From Treponema sp. (GTDB lineage: Bacteria; Spirochaetota; Spirochaetia; Treponematales; Treponemataceae): a stretch of DNA of 36,705 nt. Below the pieces are notes generated by a model. That model worked only from the letters and a program-made list of their open reading frames with translations. It was not told the origin of the DNA and searched no databases. The translations under genes and the position numbers were made by a program. Of this stretch, positions 18,112 to 26,183 are shown piece after piece. Location: positions 1 to 36,705 of the forward strand of contig JAFXWC010000008.1 in assembly GCA_017534445.1 (NCBI GenBank), written 5' to 3'. Every line of letters starts with the position of its first letter. Positions within the stretch are counted from its first letter, which is position 1.

Positions 18112-19668
18112 ATGATAAAAGACGGAAAAATTTGGATTGCCAGCAGTGAAAATGGGGAAGAATCCTTCATCCTGCCAAAGATGGCTAACAGGCACGGTCT
18201 TGTTTCCGGGGCAACCGGCACAGGTAAGACCGTAACGCTAAAGGTTCTTTCCGAAGCATTCAGCGACATGGGAGTTCCTGTCTTTATTGCAGACGTTAAG
18301 GGTGACGTTTCTGGCCTTTTGCAGCCAGGCACTTCTTCACCGGACATGGAAGAACGCATAAAGAAATTTGGCCTTGACTCCTGTGGCAACAATCCGTCTG
18401 ACCCCCAGGCTAAGGACCAAGCCTTTTCTTTTAAAAGCTATCCCGTAGCACTCTGGGACCTTTCCGGTAAAAAGGGAATAAGGCTACGCACCACCGTAAG
18501 CGAGATGGGCCCCCTTCTTCTTTCCCGCATAATGAAGTTGAACGAGCTCCAGTCAGACCTGCTTGCCATTTGCTTTAAGATTGCAGACGACAACGACCTT
18601 CTTATGGTAGACACAAAAGACCTAAAGGCAGTCCTAAATTTCATGAACGAAAACTCCAAGGAACTTGCCGCCGAATACGGCAACATATCCTCACAGTCAA
18701 TAGCCGCCATAGTAAGGGCAATCGTAGCACTTGAAATTGCAGGCGGAAAGACCTTCTTTGGGGAACCTTCGCTAAAAATAGAAGACTGGTTTGCAAACGA
18801 CAGCCAGGGGCGGGGAGTTATAAACATCCTTGACAGCTCAAGCCTAATAAACGACACCCGCTTGTATTCAACCTTCCTGCTATGGATGCTGAGCGAACTT
18901 TTTGAAAACCTGCCGGAAGTCGGAGATGCCCAAAAGCCCAAGATGGTATTCTTCTTTGACGAAGCCCACCTTCTCTTTAACGATGCACCAAAGGCACTGC
19001 TTGAAAAAATCGAGCAGGTGGTAAAGCTTGTCCGCAGCAAGGGCATTGGTGTCTATTTCTGCACCCAGAACCCAAGGGACATACCGGACGGTGTTCTTTC
19101 CCAGCTTGGCAACAAGATACAGCACGGCTTGCACGCATACACTCCAGCAGACCAGAAGGCCCTAAAGGCAGCGGCCCAGTCTTTCAGAAGCAACCCGGAA
19201 TTCAACACTGAAGAAGCCATACAAAATCTTGGAATAGGGGAGGCAATAGTTTCTTTCCTGGACGAAAAGGGCATTCCTTCCGTTTGCCAAAAGGTGGGCA
19301 TCCTTCCGCCACAAAGCAAAATTGGTCCCGCTGACATTGCAAAGCGGGAAATGTGCATGCGGTCAAATTCCCTCTATGAAAAATACGAAAAGGACGTGGA
19401 TCCCCTTTCCGCATACGAAACCCTTTCCCAGGCAAAGTTCCGGCAGGAAGCAGAAGAAAAAGACCTTTCGCCCGCAAAAAAATCCAGTGCATCAAAATCT
19501 CAGGCAAGCAAAAGCGTAAGGCGGGCAACTTCATCCGTGGGAACAACACTTGGCCGCGAAGTAGGCAAGGCTTTGGGTTCAAACTTTGGTTCCTTGGGAA
19601 AAAAGGTCGGCGGCAACTTGGGCGCGTCATTTGGCAGGGGACTTTTGAGCACCCTCTTTAAAAATTAG
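18112..19668 (+). CDS. HerA-like ATPase (DUF853/YjgR family)
   Basis: This 518-residue protein belongs to the DUF853 (YjgR) group of HerA/FtsK-type P-loop ATPases. It has Walker A SGATGTGKTVTLKVL near residue 35, and Walker B with FFFDEAHLLFND. It also has the family blocks VFIADVKGDVSGL, GVYFCTQNPRDIPDGVLSQLGNKIQHGLHAYTPADQKALKAAA, and a Gly-rich C-terminal tail (LGREVGKALGSNFGSLGKK). AAGGGG precedes the ATG. The function of the family is unsettled: helicase-like or translocase-like activity is likely. It ends the plus-strand run that began with the DegT-like gene. No nuclease (NurA) partner is visible. Confidence 0.9.
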   Translation: MIKDGKIWIASSENGEESFILPKMANRHGLVSGATGTGKTVTLKVLSEAFSDMGVPVFIADVKGDVSGLLQPGTSSPDMEERIKKFGLDSCGNNPSDPQAKDQAFSFKSYPVALWDLSGKKGIRLRTTVSEMGPLLLSRIMKLNELQSDLLAICFKIADDNDLLMVDTKDLKAVLNFMNENSKELAAEYGNISSQSIAAIVRAIVALEIAGGKTFFGEPSLKIEDWFANDSQGRGVINILDSSSLINDTRLYSTFLLWMLSELFENLPEVGDAQKPKMVFFFDEAHLLFNDAPKALLEKIEQVVKLVRSKGIGVYFCTQNPRDIPDGVLSQLGNKIQHGLHAYTPADQKALKAAAQSFRSNPEFNTEEAIQNLGIGEAIVSFLDEKGIPSVCQKVGILPPQSKIGPADIAKREMCMRSNSLYEKYEKDVDPLSAYETLSQAKFRQEAEEKDLSPAKKSSASKSQASKSVRRATSSVGTTLGREVGKALGSNFGSLGKKVGGNLGASFGRGLLSTLFKN

Positions 19669-19707
19669 ATTTTTCTCTTATTACTTATCTGGACGGCATG
19701 CCCTGTC

Positions 19708-19833
19708 TTACTGTGCCCGGTCCTCCGGTACCGGTCAGACTCTCCATACAATTCCCCGCTTTCCAGGGTTCCGGCTTTCGCCTCCATTGCTAACGCAACG
19801 GCTTCGCCGCCCTTCCAATCGGGCGTAGGTTTT
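19708..19833 (+). repeat. Dispersed structured repeat, copy A
   Basis: Related to the segment at 28186-28306 in the same orientation. Shared blocks include TTACTGTG, CCCGCTTTCCAGGGTTCCG, CTCCATTGC, AACGGCT and CGCCGCCCTTCCAATCGGG. Several potential hairpins recur: TTGC/GCAA, CGGC/GCCG with loop TTC here but TAC in copy B, and CGCCC/GGGCG around TTCCAATC. It begins about 40 bp after the HerA-like gene. No reading frame or mobility gene is visible. Confidence 0.75.
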
Positions 19834-19897
19834 GTGATTTTAGCTTGTAAAGATTTTAATGGAAATGAATATGATTTTTAGGAAAGTGTAGAAGTTA

Positions 19898-19920
19898 TAG
19901 TCGGTACGGGAATCGAACCC
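19898..19920 (-). repeat. Duplicated 3' end of tRNA-Glu (possible att remnant)
   Basis: These 23 bp are identical to 20099-20121, the T loop and 3' acceptor end of the intact tRNA-Glu. Outside them the sequence diverges at once; in particular, the T-stem 5' strand is no longer complementary. Such a 3'-end direct repeat is what integration at a tRNA leaves, but the interval is only about 200 bp. Confidence 0.75.
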
Positions 19921-19928
19921 CTGCGCTC

Positions 19929-20021
19929 GTGCACATCCGTGTGCACTTACTCCGGGGCGGCTTCGTTCGCTGCCGGGCACATCCGTGTGCCCTTTTCGCC
20001 TGGTGGCGCGCTCACTTCGCG
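19929..20021. repeat. Hairpin cluster between the two tRNA-Glu 3' ends
   Basis: Five GC-rich hairpins follow one another: 19929-19946 (7-bp stem, loop TCCG), 19956-19974 (6-bp stem GGCGGC/GCTGCC with one G-T), 19975-19992 (7-bp stem, loop TCCG), 19997-20008 (CGCC/GGCG, loop TGGT) and an overlapping CGCG/CGCG. The first and third have the same loop and inner stem but differ at the outer pairs by compensating changes. No gene is evident. Confidence 0.7.
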
Positions 20022-20098
20022 GTTCGATTTCTTGGTGCAAAGTTTCTTTCTTGTTTTTTAAGGATTTGGTTTTATAGACTAAGTATTCGGGTAGGGTT

Positions 20099-20170
20099 TA
20101 GTCGGTACGGGAATCGAACCCGTGTTTAGAGATTGAGAATCTCTCGTCCTAACCGTTAGACGAACCAACC
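20099..20170 (-). tRNA. tRNA-Glu (anticodon CTC)
   Basis: A 72-nt cloverleaf on the minus strand. The acceptor GGTTGGT pairs with ACCGACT (with G-T pairs), the anticodon stem is AGAGA/TCTCT with loop TTCTCAA and anticodon CTC, and the T arm is ACGGG-TTCGATT-CCCGT. The discriminator is A; CCA is not encoded. Confidence 0.93.
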
Positions 20171-20172
20171 GT

Positions 20173-20200
20173 TAAAAAAAAGCCGGCTTTACAGTCGGCT
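20173..20200 (-). terminator. Terminator-like hairpin between tRNA-Gln and tRNA-Glu
   Basis: On the minus strand AGCCGAC, loop TGTAAA, GCCGGCT (one A-C mismatch) is followed directly by a run of T (complement of the A run at 20174-20181). It lies between the tRNA-Gln 3' end and the tRNA-Glu 5' end, so it would act as a partial terminator or attenuator. No separate promoter for tRNA-Glu fits in the 3 bp left. Confidence 0.5.
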
Positions 20201-20207
20201 TAGTAAG

Positions 20208-20278
20208 TTCCCCAAGGAGGATTCGAACCCCCACAATCAGAACCAGAATCTGAGGTGCTACCATTACACAATCGGGGA
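20208..20278 (-). tRNA. tRNA-Gln (anticodon CTG)
   Basis: A 71-nt cloverleaf on the minus strand. The acceptor is TCCCCGA/TTGGGGA with one G-T pair, the anticodon stem is TCAGA/TCTGA with loop TTCTGGT and anticodon CTG, and the T arm has TTCGAAT. The discriminator is A; CCA is not encoded. Confidence 0.93.
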
Positions 20279-20295
20279 ATGAATGGATAGTGATA

Positions 20296-20324
20296 TTTAT
20301 ATACCAAGCAGATAAAAATGTCAA
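20296..20324 (-). promoter_or_regulatory. Promoter for the tRNA-Gln/tRNA-Glu unit
   Basis: On the minus strand a consensus TTGACA (20324-20319), an exact 17-bp spacer and TATAAA (20301-20296) put the start site about 10 bp before the tRNA-Gln 5' end. It is the best match to the sigma-70-type consensus in the window. Confidence 0.8.
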
Positions 20325-20387
20325 TATGAAATCAAAGAATTTTTCAAAAAAAATCATAAAAAAAAATCAGTAAAAATGCAAAAAGTC

Positions 20388-20396
20388 TGCTATAAT
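20388..20396 (+). promoter_or_regulatory. Extended -10 promoter for the gene at 20479
   Basis: TGCTATAAT matches the extended -10 consensus and equals the element before the cyclase gene. The leader of about 75 nt holds a CCGG-ATTAATG-CCGG hairpin and an outer ATTGCC/GGCAAT stem (about 20430-20462), ending just before the AAGGAAG ribosome-binding site. Confidence 0.6.
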
Positions 20397-20478
20397 ATAT
20401 GCCGATAGATTAAGAGAGATATTTTTTTAATTGCCGGATTAATGCCGGTGATTGTGGCAATATAAATAAGGAAGAGTA

Positions 20479-22206
20479 ATGGCAAAAAAAGCGAATTCAA
20501 ATTCAACGTTTGACAATCTCGTTGTAGGAATAAGCAATTCGGAACGCGAGCAGATGCTGAACAAAATGAAGAAGGGACGCTCCGTTGGTTCCGGCCAGCT
20601 GAATGGACCAGATCAGGCTGCTGGTGACGGCGATTCGGAAAGCGACCTGAATTCTCAGTTTAAGAAACAGTCTTTCTTTAGGCAGATTTTCCTTTGGCTG
20701 CTTGCAACGATTACAAATTCTTCAATAGATGACGTCTTTAACAAATTCCTTGTGAATCAGATTGCAAAGGGCATAGAAAAGGAGTATCCGGGCCTTATTG
20801 ACCACAAGCGCAAGGCTCTTGTCCAGGGCTTCTACGACAAGCTTGTTCAGCTAAAGAAAAGCGCGGACTTCTTCCTTCCGGCGGTGCAGGCCTACGAGGA
20901 AGATCCAGATTCATTCTATATTCTTCTTGGCTACATCATCATGCCGAATATTGGCGCAAACATAGAAAAGGCTTCTGATCCATACCAGTACTCATTCCAG
21001 AAAATCATCACCAAGGAAATGCGTGCATCCCTTATTGCAAAGATGGAAGGCATTCTTGATGAAATTCCTATGCAGAAGAAGAACGAGGTTTATGCCTGCG
21101 TGCGCTGCGTGGAATGGCTTAAGCAGTTCGTTAAGATTCCATTTGGAAAGATGATTTCCCGCTTCTACAAGTCGGAAAACAACACAAAGGAAACCCTATA
21201 TTCCCAGATAAAGTCCGACTTCCCCGAGTTTGCACGTGTTATGTGCAATTACGTTCCCATTACAGACGAGCTTATACAGACTCTTTATATGTTCAACGAG
21301 CACCGTGGCCTTGTTTCCGGCTTTGAATCCCTTGACCAGGTTGCACAGTCGGGTACGGACTTTGTGAACAGCGCGGCAGGTGAATTCTCCGCAATAAAGA
21401 TGTTTTCCCAGACTGTTCCAATGTACAATCTTGCAAAGGTTGTCTTTGAAAATTCCCTCTACTTCCCAGAAGCATACGGTGGCGGTGAAGACTGGCTAAT
21501 CAGGTACAGGGCAAAGTGGAAGTCCCTTTTTGACCAGAGGTGGGAGCAGTGGAACCGGGACTACAAAAAGGAAAAGATTAAGGAAAAGATTAAGGGCTAT
21601 TTTGAGATGGCAGATTTCCCCATGTTCCCCTTTAGGCCTTGGGTAAATTTTGCAGGATTGTCCGTTGCCTTCCATTATGATTTGACTATTGGCTTTATAA
21701 ACGGCTTTATGAAGAACGTATACAAGCTTTACCTTCCTCCGCTGGATACGGCCGCTGTAGAAGGTGAGTTTGCCCTTAGGCAGAACCGCCTTGAGTATAC
21801 GGACACCTTTAACCTCTTCTCTACGGTAATAGACAAACTTGATGTTTTTGCAAACCAGCTTTCTGCAGGCGGGGAATTTGGCCTTCGCTTTGGTGCTTAC
21901 GACGGACTTGAGCACTATGGAAAGATAGAGCTTCAGGAGCTTGCTTCGCTTATGGAAAGCGTTGAAGATTCTGCCCGCGAGATTGTGAACGGTTTTGGAA
22001 AGGCTTGCCGCAGCATGGTAGACTTGATAGGCGGAATGCTTGGCGAAAAGGTTACCCCTTATTATGGTCCCCTTACAAACCTTGCAAAGATTGCAGGTCA
22101 CGACAACAAGAAATTCCGTGAGCGCTTGGGACAGGCACGCAACGGTATTCAGCATGCCTATGAGGTTGTTCAGGAAATAGAACCGCTTGATTCTGCTTCG
22201 ATGTAG
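20479..22206 (+). CDS. Conserved spirochete protein (possibly DUF5312), function unknown
   Basis: A 575-residue protein I cannot assign to a function. It may belong to DUF5312, a family I associate with treponemes, but I have not verified this. The first 65 residues are polar and probably disordered. A hydrophobic patch follows (FFRQIFLWLLATI). The rest looks helical and soluble, with two Trp-rich sections (EDWLIRYRAKWKSLFDQRWEQWNRDYKKEK and FPMFPFRPWVNFAGLS), no signal peptide and no known catalytic motif. It has its own extended -10 promoter and structured leader, which suggests individual regulation. pgeF follows after 10 bp. Confidence 0.7.
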   Translation: MAKKANSNSTFDNLVVGISNSEREQMLNKMKKGRSVGSGQLNGPDQAAGDGDSESDLNSQFKKQSFFRQIFLWLLATITNSSIDDVFNKFLVNQIAKGIEKEYPGLIDHKRKALVQGFYDKLVQLKKSADFFLPAVQAYEEDPDSFYILLGYIIMPNIGANIEKASDPYQYSFQKIITKEMRASLIAKMEGILDEIPMQKKNEVYACVRCVEWLKQFVKIPFGKMISRFYKSENNTKETLYSQIKSDFPEFARVMCNYVPITDELIQTLYMFNEHRGLVSGFESLDQVAQSGTDFVNSAAGEFSAIKMFSQTVPMYNLAKVVFENSLYFPEAYGGGEDWLIRYRAKWKSLFDQRWEQWNRDYKKEKIKEKIKGYFEMADFPMFPFRPWVNFAGLSVAFHYDLTIGFINGFMKNVYKLYLPPLDTAAVEGEFALRQNRLEYTDTFNLFSTVIDKLDVFANQLSAGGEFGLRFGAYDGLEHYGKIELQELASLMESVEDSAREIVNGFGKACRSMVDLIGGMLGEKVTPYYGPLTNLAKIAGHDNKKFRERLGQARNGIQHAYEVVQEIEPLDSASM

Positions 22207-22216
22207 GAAATGTAAA

Positions 22217-23008
22217 TTGAAAGATGAATTTCTTGCATTGAATTTTTGCCGGGGAGGAAAGGTAGTGCCGGATTCCCCGGTGGCAGGCATGACGCTTTTA
22301 AAAACTGGATCCATGCGCTTTAGGTGGAACGAGGAAAACCCCAACCGCTCGTCTTTTTTGGAAGGGCTTTCCTTACCCGACAAAAAAATTGCCGCAGTAG
22401 AACTTATCCATTCCCATACGGTTTATGCAATTGACGATGCCTCCCAGGTTCAGGGCTTGCAGGGAGACGGAATCATTACCCTTAACAAAAAAATTATCCC
22501 GGTTATTACAGCTGCAGACTGTATGCCTATCCTTATCTATGATCCTGTTACCAAAGTCTTTGGTGCCCTGCATTCAGGCTGGAAGGGTACAGGAATTGCC
22601 TGTGATGCCATTTCCCTTGCCGCAAAGAAATACGGTGCAAATGCAAAGGACTTCTGCGTAATAATGGCACCCCACATCCACGACTGCTGCTATTTTATAG
22701 AAGAAGACAGAGCTTCCTTTTTTGCCCAAAATTTTACCCCCGACTGCGTAAGCCCCATCCGTCAAGGTGAGAATGCCGGAAAGTATGCACTATCCATGGC
22801 TAAGGCAAACCTTGAGGCCCTAAAAAAAATAGGAGTTCCCCAGGAAAACATAGTCATAAGCTCTGATTGCACCTGCTGCAAAAAAAATCCCGACGGCAAC
22901 TATAAATTTGGTTCCTTCCGCCGACAGACATCATCCCTTCCGCAAAGCCTCTCCCTGGAAGAAAGGCAGAAGCTCTTTACCGTTCAGGCTGCTTGGGTAA
23001 AATGGTAG
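22217..23008 (+). CDS. pgeF: PgeF/YfiH-type peptidoglycan editing factor (laccase-domain family)
   Basis: The 263-residue protein belongs to the YfiH/DUF152 family. In E. coli, PgeF corrects peptidoglycan precursors carrying the wrong amino acid; other members show purine-nucleoside activities. Conserved blocks are LIHSHTVYAID (first His), DGIITLNKKIIPVITAADCMPILIYDP (Cys) and FGALHSGWKGTGI (second His), which form the metal site. The TTG at 22217 is taken as start because AGGAAA lies just upstream and the sequence then begins with the family-like LKDEFLALNF; earlier starts overlap the previous gene. A CTCCKKNPDGNYKFGSFRR segment matches the conserved C-terminal block (CT..d...FfSyRR). Confidence 0.85.
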   Translation: MKDEFLALNFCRGGKVVPDSPVAGMTLLKTGSMRFRWNEENPNRSSFLEGLSLPDKKIAAVELIHSHTVYAIDDASQVQGLQGDGIITLNKKIIPVITAADCMPILIYDPVTKVFGALHSGWKGTGIACDAISLAAKKYGANAKDFCVIMAPHIHDCCYFIEEDRASFFAQNFTPDCVSPIRQGENAGKYALSMAKANLEALKKIGVPQENIVISSDCTCCKKNPDGNYKFGSFRRQTSSLPQSLSLEERQKLFTVQAAWVKW

Positions 23009-23069
23009 AATTGTATCTTTCTATTGGCAAATAATCGGATTTTACAGTAAAAAATATAAAAATATTTGT

Positions 23070-23099
23070 GGAAACGTTTCCGTTATGTTATTCTATAAT
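23070..23099 (+). promoter_or_regulatory. Promoter region of argG with a LacI/PurR-type operator
   Basis: The perfect palindrome GGAAACGTTTCC (23070-23081) has the AACGTT centre of LacI/GalR/PurR/CcpA-type operators. It covers the -35 position of a TATAAT at 23094-23099. A repressor bound here would block transcription. No LacI-family gene is in the window. Confidence 0.55.
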
Positions 23100-23104
23100 C
23101 GTGT

Positions 23105-23259
23105 TGCAAACAAAAGCGCGGCAGGGGGTAAAGGAACCAGCCGCAGTCTGGTTGCCAGGTGGGCTTTGACCCAGATAGAGATAAATATGCAAAGTACTTG
23201 TATATTTATGAAATAAACTGTATAACGGATGTATAAACTTACATTTACAGAGGTCAACT
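23105..23259 (+). promoter_or_regulatory. Structured argG leader with a 29-bp dyad
   Basis: The region holds GC-rich pairing (AACCAG/CTGGTT at about 23135-23153; TGGG/CCCA around 23159-23172; CTGG can pair instead with the later CCAG). A perfect 12-bp-arm dyad follows at 23181-23209 (ATAAATATGCAA / TTGTATATTTAT, one G-T, loop AGTAC), then a TGTATAA direct repeat at 23219 and 23230. The class is not recognised; no known riboswitch motif fits. Confidence 0.55.
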
Positions 23260-24525
23260 ATGGCAAAAGACAAAGTTGTTTTGGCTTATTCAGGCGGACT
23301 TGATACTACGGTTATCATTCCTTGGTTAAAAGAAAATTATGACTACGACGTAATTGCCGTCTGCATCGACTTGGGTCAGGGCGATGACTGGGCAGCAATC
23401 AAGAGCCGTGCGCTCAAGACCGGTGCTTCGGCCTGCTACGTTGTTGACGCAAGAAAGGAATATATTGAAGAATACTGCTGGGCAGCCCTTAAGGCAAACG
23501 CAGTTTACGAAGACGAGTATCTTTTGGGTACTTCTACAGCACGTCCTCTTATTGGAAAGATTTTGGTTGAATATGCCCGCCAGGAAAAGGCTGTTGCAAT
23601 CTGCCACGGCGCTACAGGAAAGGGCAACGACCAGGTTCGCTTTGAGCTTGCAATCAAGGCATTTGCTCCAGACATCAAGGTTATTGCCGCTTGGCGTGAC
23701 CCAAAATGGGATATGGACAGCCGCGAGGCAGAGATTGCCTACCTTGAAAAGCGCGGTCTTGAAGTTCCAATGAAGCACGACCAGTCATACAGCCGTGACG
23801 AAAACATTTGGCACCTTAGTCACGAAGGTCTTGAGCTTGAAAAGACAGAGAACGAACCTAACTACAAGCACATGCTTAAGAACACAGCTGTTCCTGAAGA
23901 AGCTCCAGATGCAGGCGAATACGTTCAGATTGACTTTGAAAAGGGTATTCCAGTTGCACTTAACGGAAAGAAGATGGACGGCCTTGAGCTTGTTACAGAG
24001 CTTAACAAGATTGGCGGAAGGAACGGAATTGGCCTTGTAGACATCTGCGAAAACCGCTGCGTTGGCATGAAGAGCCGCGGTGTTTACGAGACACCAGGTG
24101 GAGCAATCCTTTACTTTGCTCACCGCATGATGGAGCACATCTGCCTTGACCGCGACACATACCACTTTAAGCAGCACCTTTCAATTAAGGCGGCAGAGCT
24201 TATCTACGACGGAAAGTGGTTCACTACTTTGTTTGATTCCATCATGGCCTTTGTGGACAAGACGGAAGAGACTGTTACAGGTTGGGCAAAGGTTCACCTT
24301 TACAAGGGTGCAATCCGCGGTGCAGGTTCTGCTTCCAAGTACAGCCTCTACAACGAGAGCATCGCCTCATTTAAGACTGGCGACCTCTATGACCACAAGG
24401 ATGCTCAGGGCTTTATCACATTGTTCGGCCTTCCTCTTAAGGTACGCGCAATGATGGAGCAGAGCGTTGGTGAAGGTCAGGCAATTATTGAAAGCAAGTC
24501 TTTTAAGAAGCGCCCGACAGAATAA
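23260..24525 (+). CDS. argG: Argininosuccinate synthase
   Basis: ArgG joins citrulline and aspartate with ATP, the penultimate step of arginine synthesis. The 421-residue protein has the PP-loop motif AYSGGLDTT at the start, and the conserved CHGATGKGNDQVRFE block. Further family blocks are DVYENSRGVYETPGG-like (CVGMKSRGVYETPGGAILYFAHRM) and FKQHLSIKAAELIYDGKW, with length as usual. AGAGG precedes the ATG. No other arginine gene (argH and so on) is adjacent, so citrulline may come from elsewhere. The long leader with an operator and a dyad suggests tight control. Confidence 0.97.
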   Translation: MAKDKVVLAYSGGLDTTVIIPWLKENYDYDVIAVCIDLGQGDDWAAIKSRALKTGASACYVVDARKEYIEEYCWAALKANAVYEDEYLLGTSTARPLIGKILVEYARQEKAVAICHGATGKGNDQVRFELAIKAFAPDIKVIAAWRDPKWDMDSREAEIAYLEKRGLEVPMKHDQSYSRDENIWHLSHEGLELEKTENEPNYKHMLKNTAVPEEAPDAGEYVQIDFEKGIPVALNGKKMDGLELVTELNKIGGRNGIGLVDICENRCVGMKSRGVYETPGGAILYFAHRMMEHICLDRDTYHFKQHLSIKAAELIYDGKWFTTLFDSIMAFVDKTEETVTGWAKVHLYKGAIRGAGSASKYSLYNESIASFKTGDLYDHKDAQGFITLFGLPLKVRAMMEQSVGEGQAIIESKSFKKRPTE

Positions 24526-24563
24526 ATAAAATTGCCGGGTGAAGATTTAATTAGGAGAAATAT

Positions 24564-26132
24564 ATGAACAAAAGAAAAAGCGGTATTCTGCTTCACGTTA
24601 CTTCTTTACCCGGCACTCCAGGGATAGGAACCCTTGGTGAAAGTGCATACAAGTTTGCCGACTGGCTAAAAAATGCAAACCAGTCCTACTGGCAGGTTTT
24701 GCCGCTTGGACCTACCGGATACGGGGACAGCCCCTACCAGAGTTTTTCAACTTTTGCGGGAAATCCCCTTCTTATTGATTTTGACGACCTTGTTAAGCGC
24801 GGATGGGCAAGCAAGGACGACGTTCTTCCGCCAGACTACATAAAGAGCCAGGGCAAGGTTGACTTTGGTTCCGTCGTATGGTGGAAGATGCCGGTTCTTT
24901 CAAAGTGCGCCGCATACTTTTTAAAGAAGTGTAGTGAAGAAGACCGCGTAAAATACGAGGCATTTAAAAACGACCAGTCTTCTTGGCTCAACAATTACGC
25001 AGACTACACCAGTATCAAGAACTTTTATGACGCAAAGGCAAAGAATGAAGGCGTAGAAGGCGTTGCCTCCATGTGGAACCGCTGGTGGCCCCGCGAGCTT
25101 GCAGAACACGATGCCTCAGCAGTAAGCCGCTGGGATGCAGAGCACACGGACGACGTAGAACAAATAAAGGTTATCCAGTTCTTCTTTGACCAGCAGTGGT
25201 CTTCCCTAAAAAAATACGTTAACTCTCTTGGAATAAAAATCATTGGCGACATTCCCATTTTTGTTGCGGGTGACTCTGCCGACGTTTGGGCAAACCAGAA
25301 ATTCTTCCAGATGGATTCAGAGACTCTCCTGCAAAAGACATGCGCCGGAGTTCCCCCGGATTACTTTAGCGCAACAGGCCAGCTCTGGGGAAATCCGCTC
25401 TACGACTGGGATGCCATGAAAAAAGATAACTACAGCTGGTGGGTTGACCGCATAAAGAACATGCTCCGCCTTGTAGACGTTATCCGCATTGACCATTTCC
25501 GCGGCTTTGAAGCATATTGGCAGATTCCCTACGGTGCGCCAAACGCAATCAAGGGTGAATGGATAAAAGGCCCCGGCAAAGACTTGTTTGACGAGATAAA
25601 AAAGCGCCTTGGAACCCTTCCAATTATTGCAGAAGACCTTGGCGTAATTACACCGGAAGTGGAAGAGCTGCGTGACGGCTGCGGCTTCCCCGGAATGAAA
25701 ATCCTCCAGTTTGCATTTAACGACCAGCCTTGGACGGAAGAAAGCGAAGAAAACAAGGACCTTCCCGGAAACTACAAAACTTCAAACGTCATAGTCTATA
25801 CGGGAACGCACGACAACGACACTACTGCCGGTTTTTTTGCCTCTGCATCCGAACAGCTTAAGGAAAACGTAGCCACCTATTTTGAACTGGACAAAGACCT
25901 TTCTGCCAAGGAGCTTACGCAAATTCTTATTGAAAAGGCATTCTCCAGCAAAGCCGACACAGCCGTTATTCCTTTGCAGGATGTCTTTGCTCTTGGAAGC
26001 GAAGCCCGCATGAACACACCAAGTACCACCGGAAGCAACTGGACTTGGCGCATGGAAAAAGAAATGCTCTCCGACACAAAAGGTGCATCTTGCCTAAAGG
26101 AACTTTCAAAGCGCTTTAATAGAAACTCGTAA
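24564..26132 (+). CDS. malQ: 4-alpha-glucanotransferase (amylomaltase, GH77)
   Basis: MalQ transfers maltosyl units between alpha-glucans in maltose or starch use. The 522-residue product has the GH77 landmarks: RKSGILLHVTSLPG at the start, GDSPYQSFSTFAGNPLLIDFD, VIRIDHFRGFEAYW with the nucleophile Asp, IAEDLGVITPEV with the acid/base Glu, and YTGTHDNDTTAGFF with the third Asp. AGGAGA precedes the ATG. It is 38 bp after argG, so co-transcription is possible although unrelated in function. No maltodextrin transport genes are visible. Confidence 0.96.
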   Translation: MNKRKSGILLHVTSLPGTPGIGTLGESAYKFADWLKNANQSYWQVLPLGPTGYGDSPYQSFSTFAGNPLLIDFDDLVKRGWASKDDVLPPDYIKSQGKVDFGSVVWWKMPVLSKCAAYFLKKCSEEDRVKYEAFKNDQSSWLNNYADYTSIKNFYDAKAKNEGVEGVASMWNRWWPRELAEHDASAVSRWDAEHTDDVEQIKVIQFFFDQQWSSLKKYVNSLGIKIIGDIPIFVAGDSADVWANQKFFQMDSETLLQKTCAGVPPDYFSATGQLWGNPLYDWDAMKKDNYSWWVDRIKNMLRLVDVIRIDHFRGFEAYWQIPYGAPNAIKGEWIKGPGKDLFDEIKKRLGTLPIIAEDLGVITPEVEELRDGCGFPGMKILQFAFNDQPWTEESEENKDLPGNYKTSNVIVYTGTHDNDTTAGFFASASEQLKENVATYFELDKDLSAKELTQILIEKAFSSKADTAVIPLQDVFALGSEARMNTPSTTGSNWTWRMEKEMLSDTKGASCLKELSKRFNRNS

Positions 26133-26183
26133 TTCTTTTGCGGCATTTACAAGACAGTTTTTTTGTTCCTCAAATAGCGATTT

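Noticed and set aside
19708..19833. Integron attC site or insertion-sequence end
   Set aside because: No core RYYYAAC/GTTRRRY pair, no integrase or transposase frame, and no clear target duplication.
19929..20021. CRISPR-like array
   Set aside because: Only two similar hairpins, with no regular spacers and no cas gene.
23181..23236. ArgR boxes before argG
   Set aside because: AT-rich and palindromic but without TGAAT/ATTCA spacing; retained only as an unassigned dyad.
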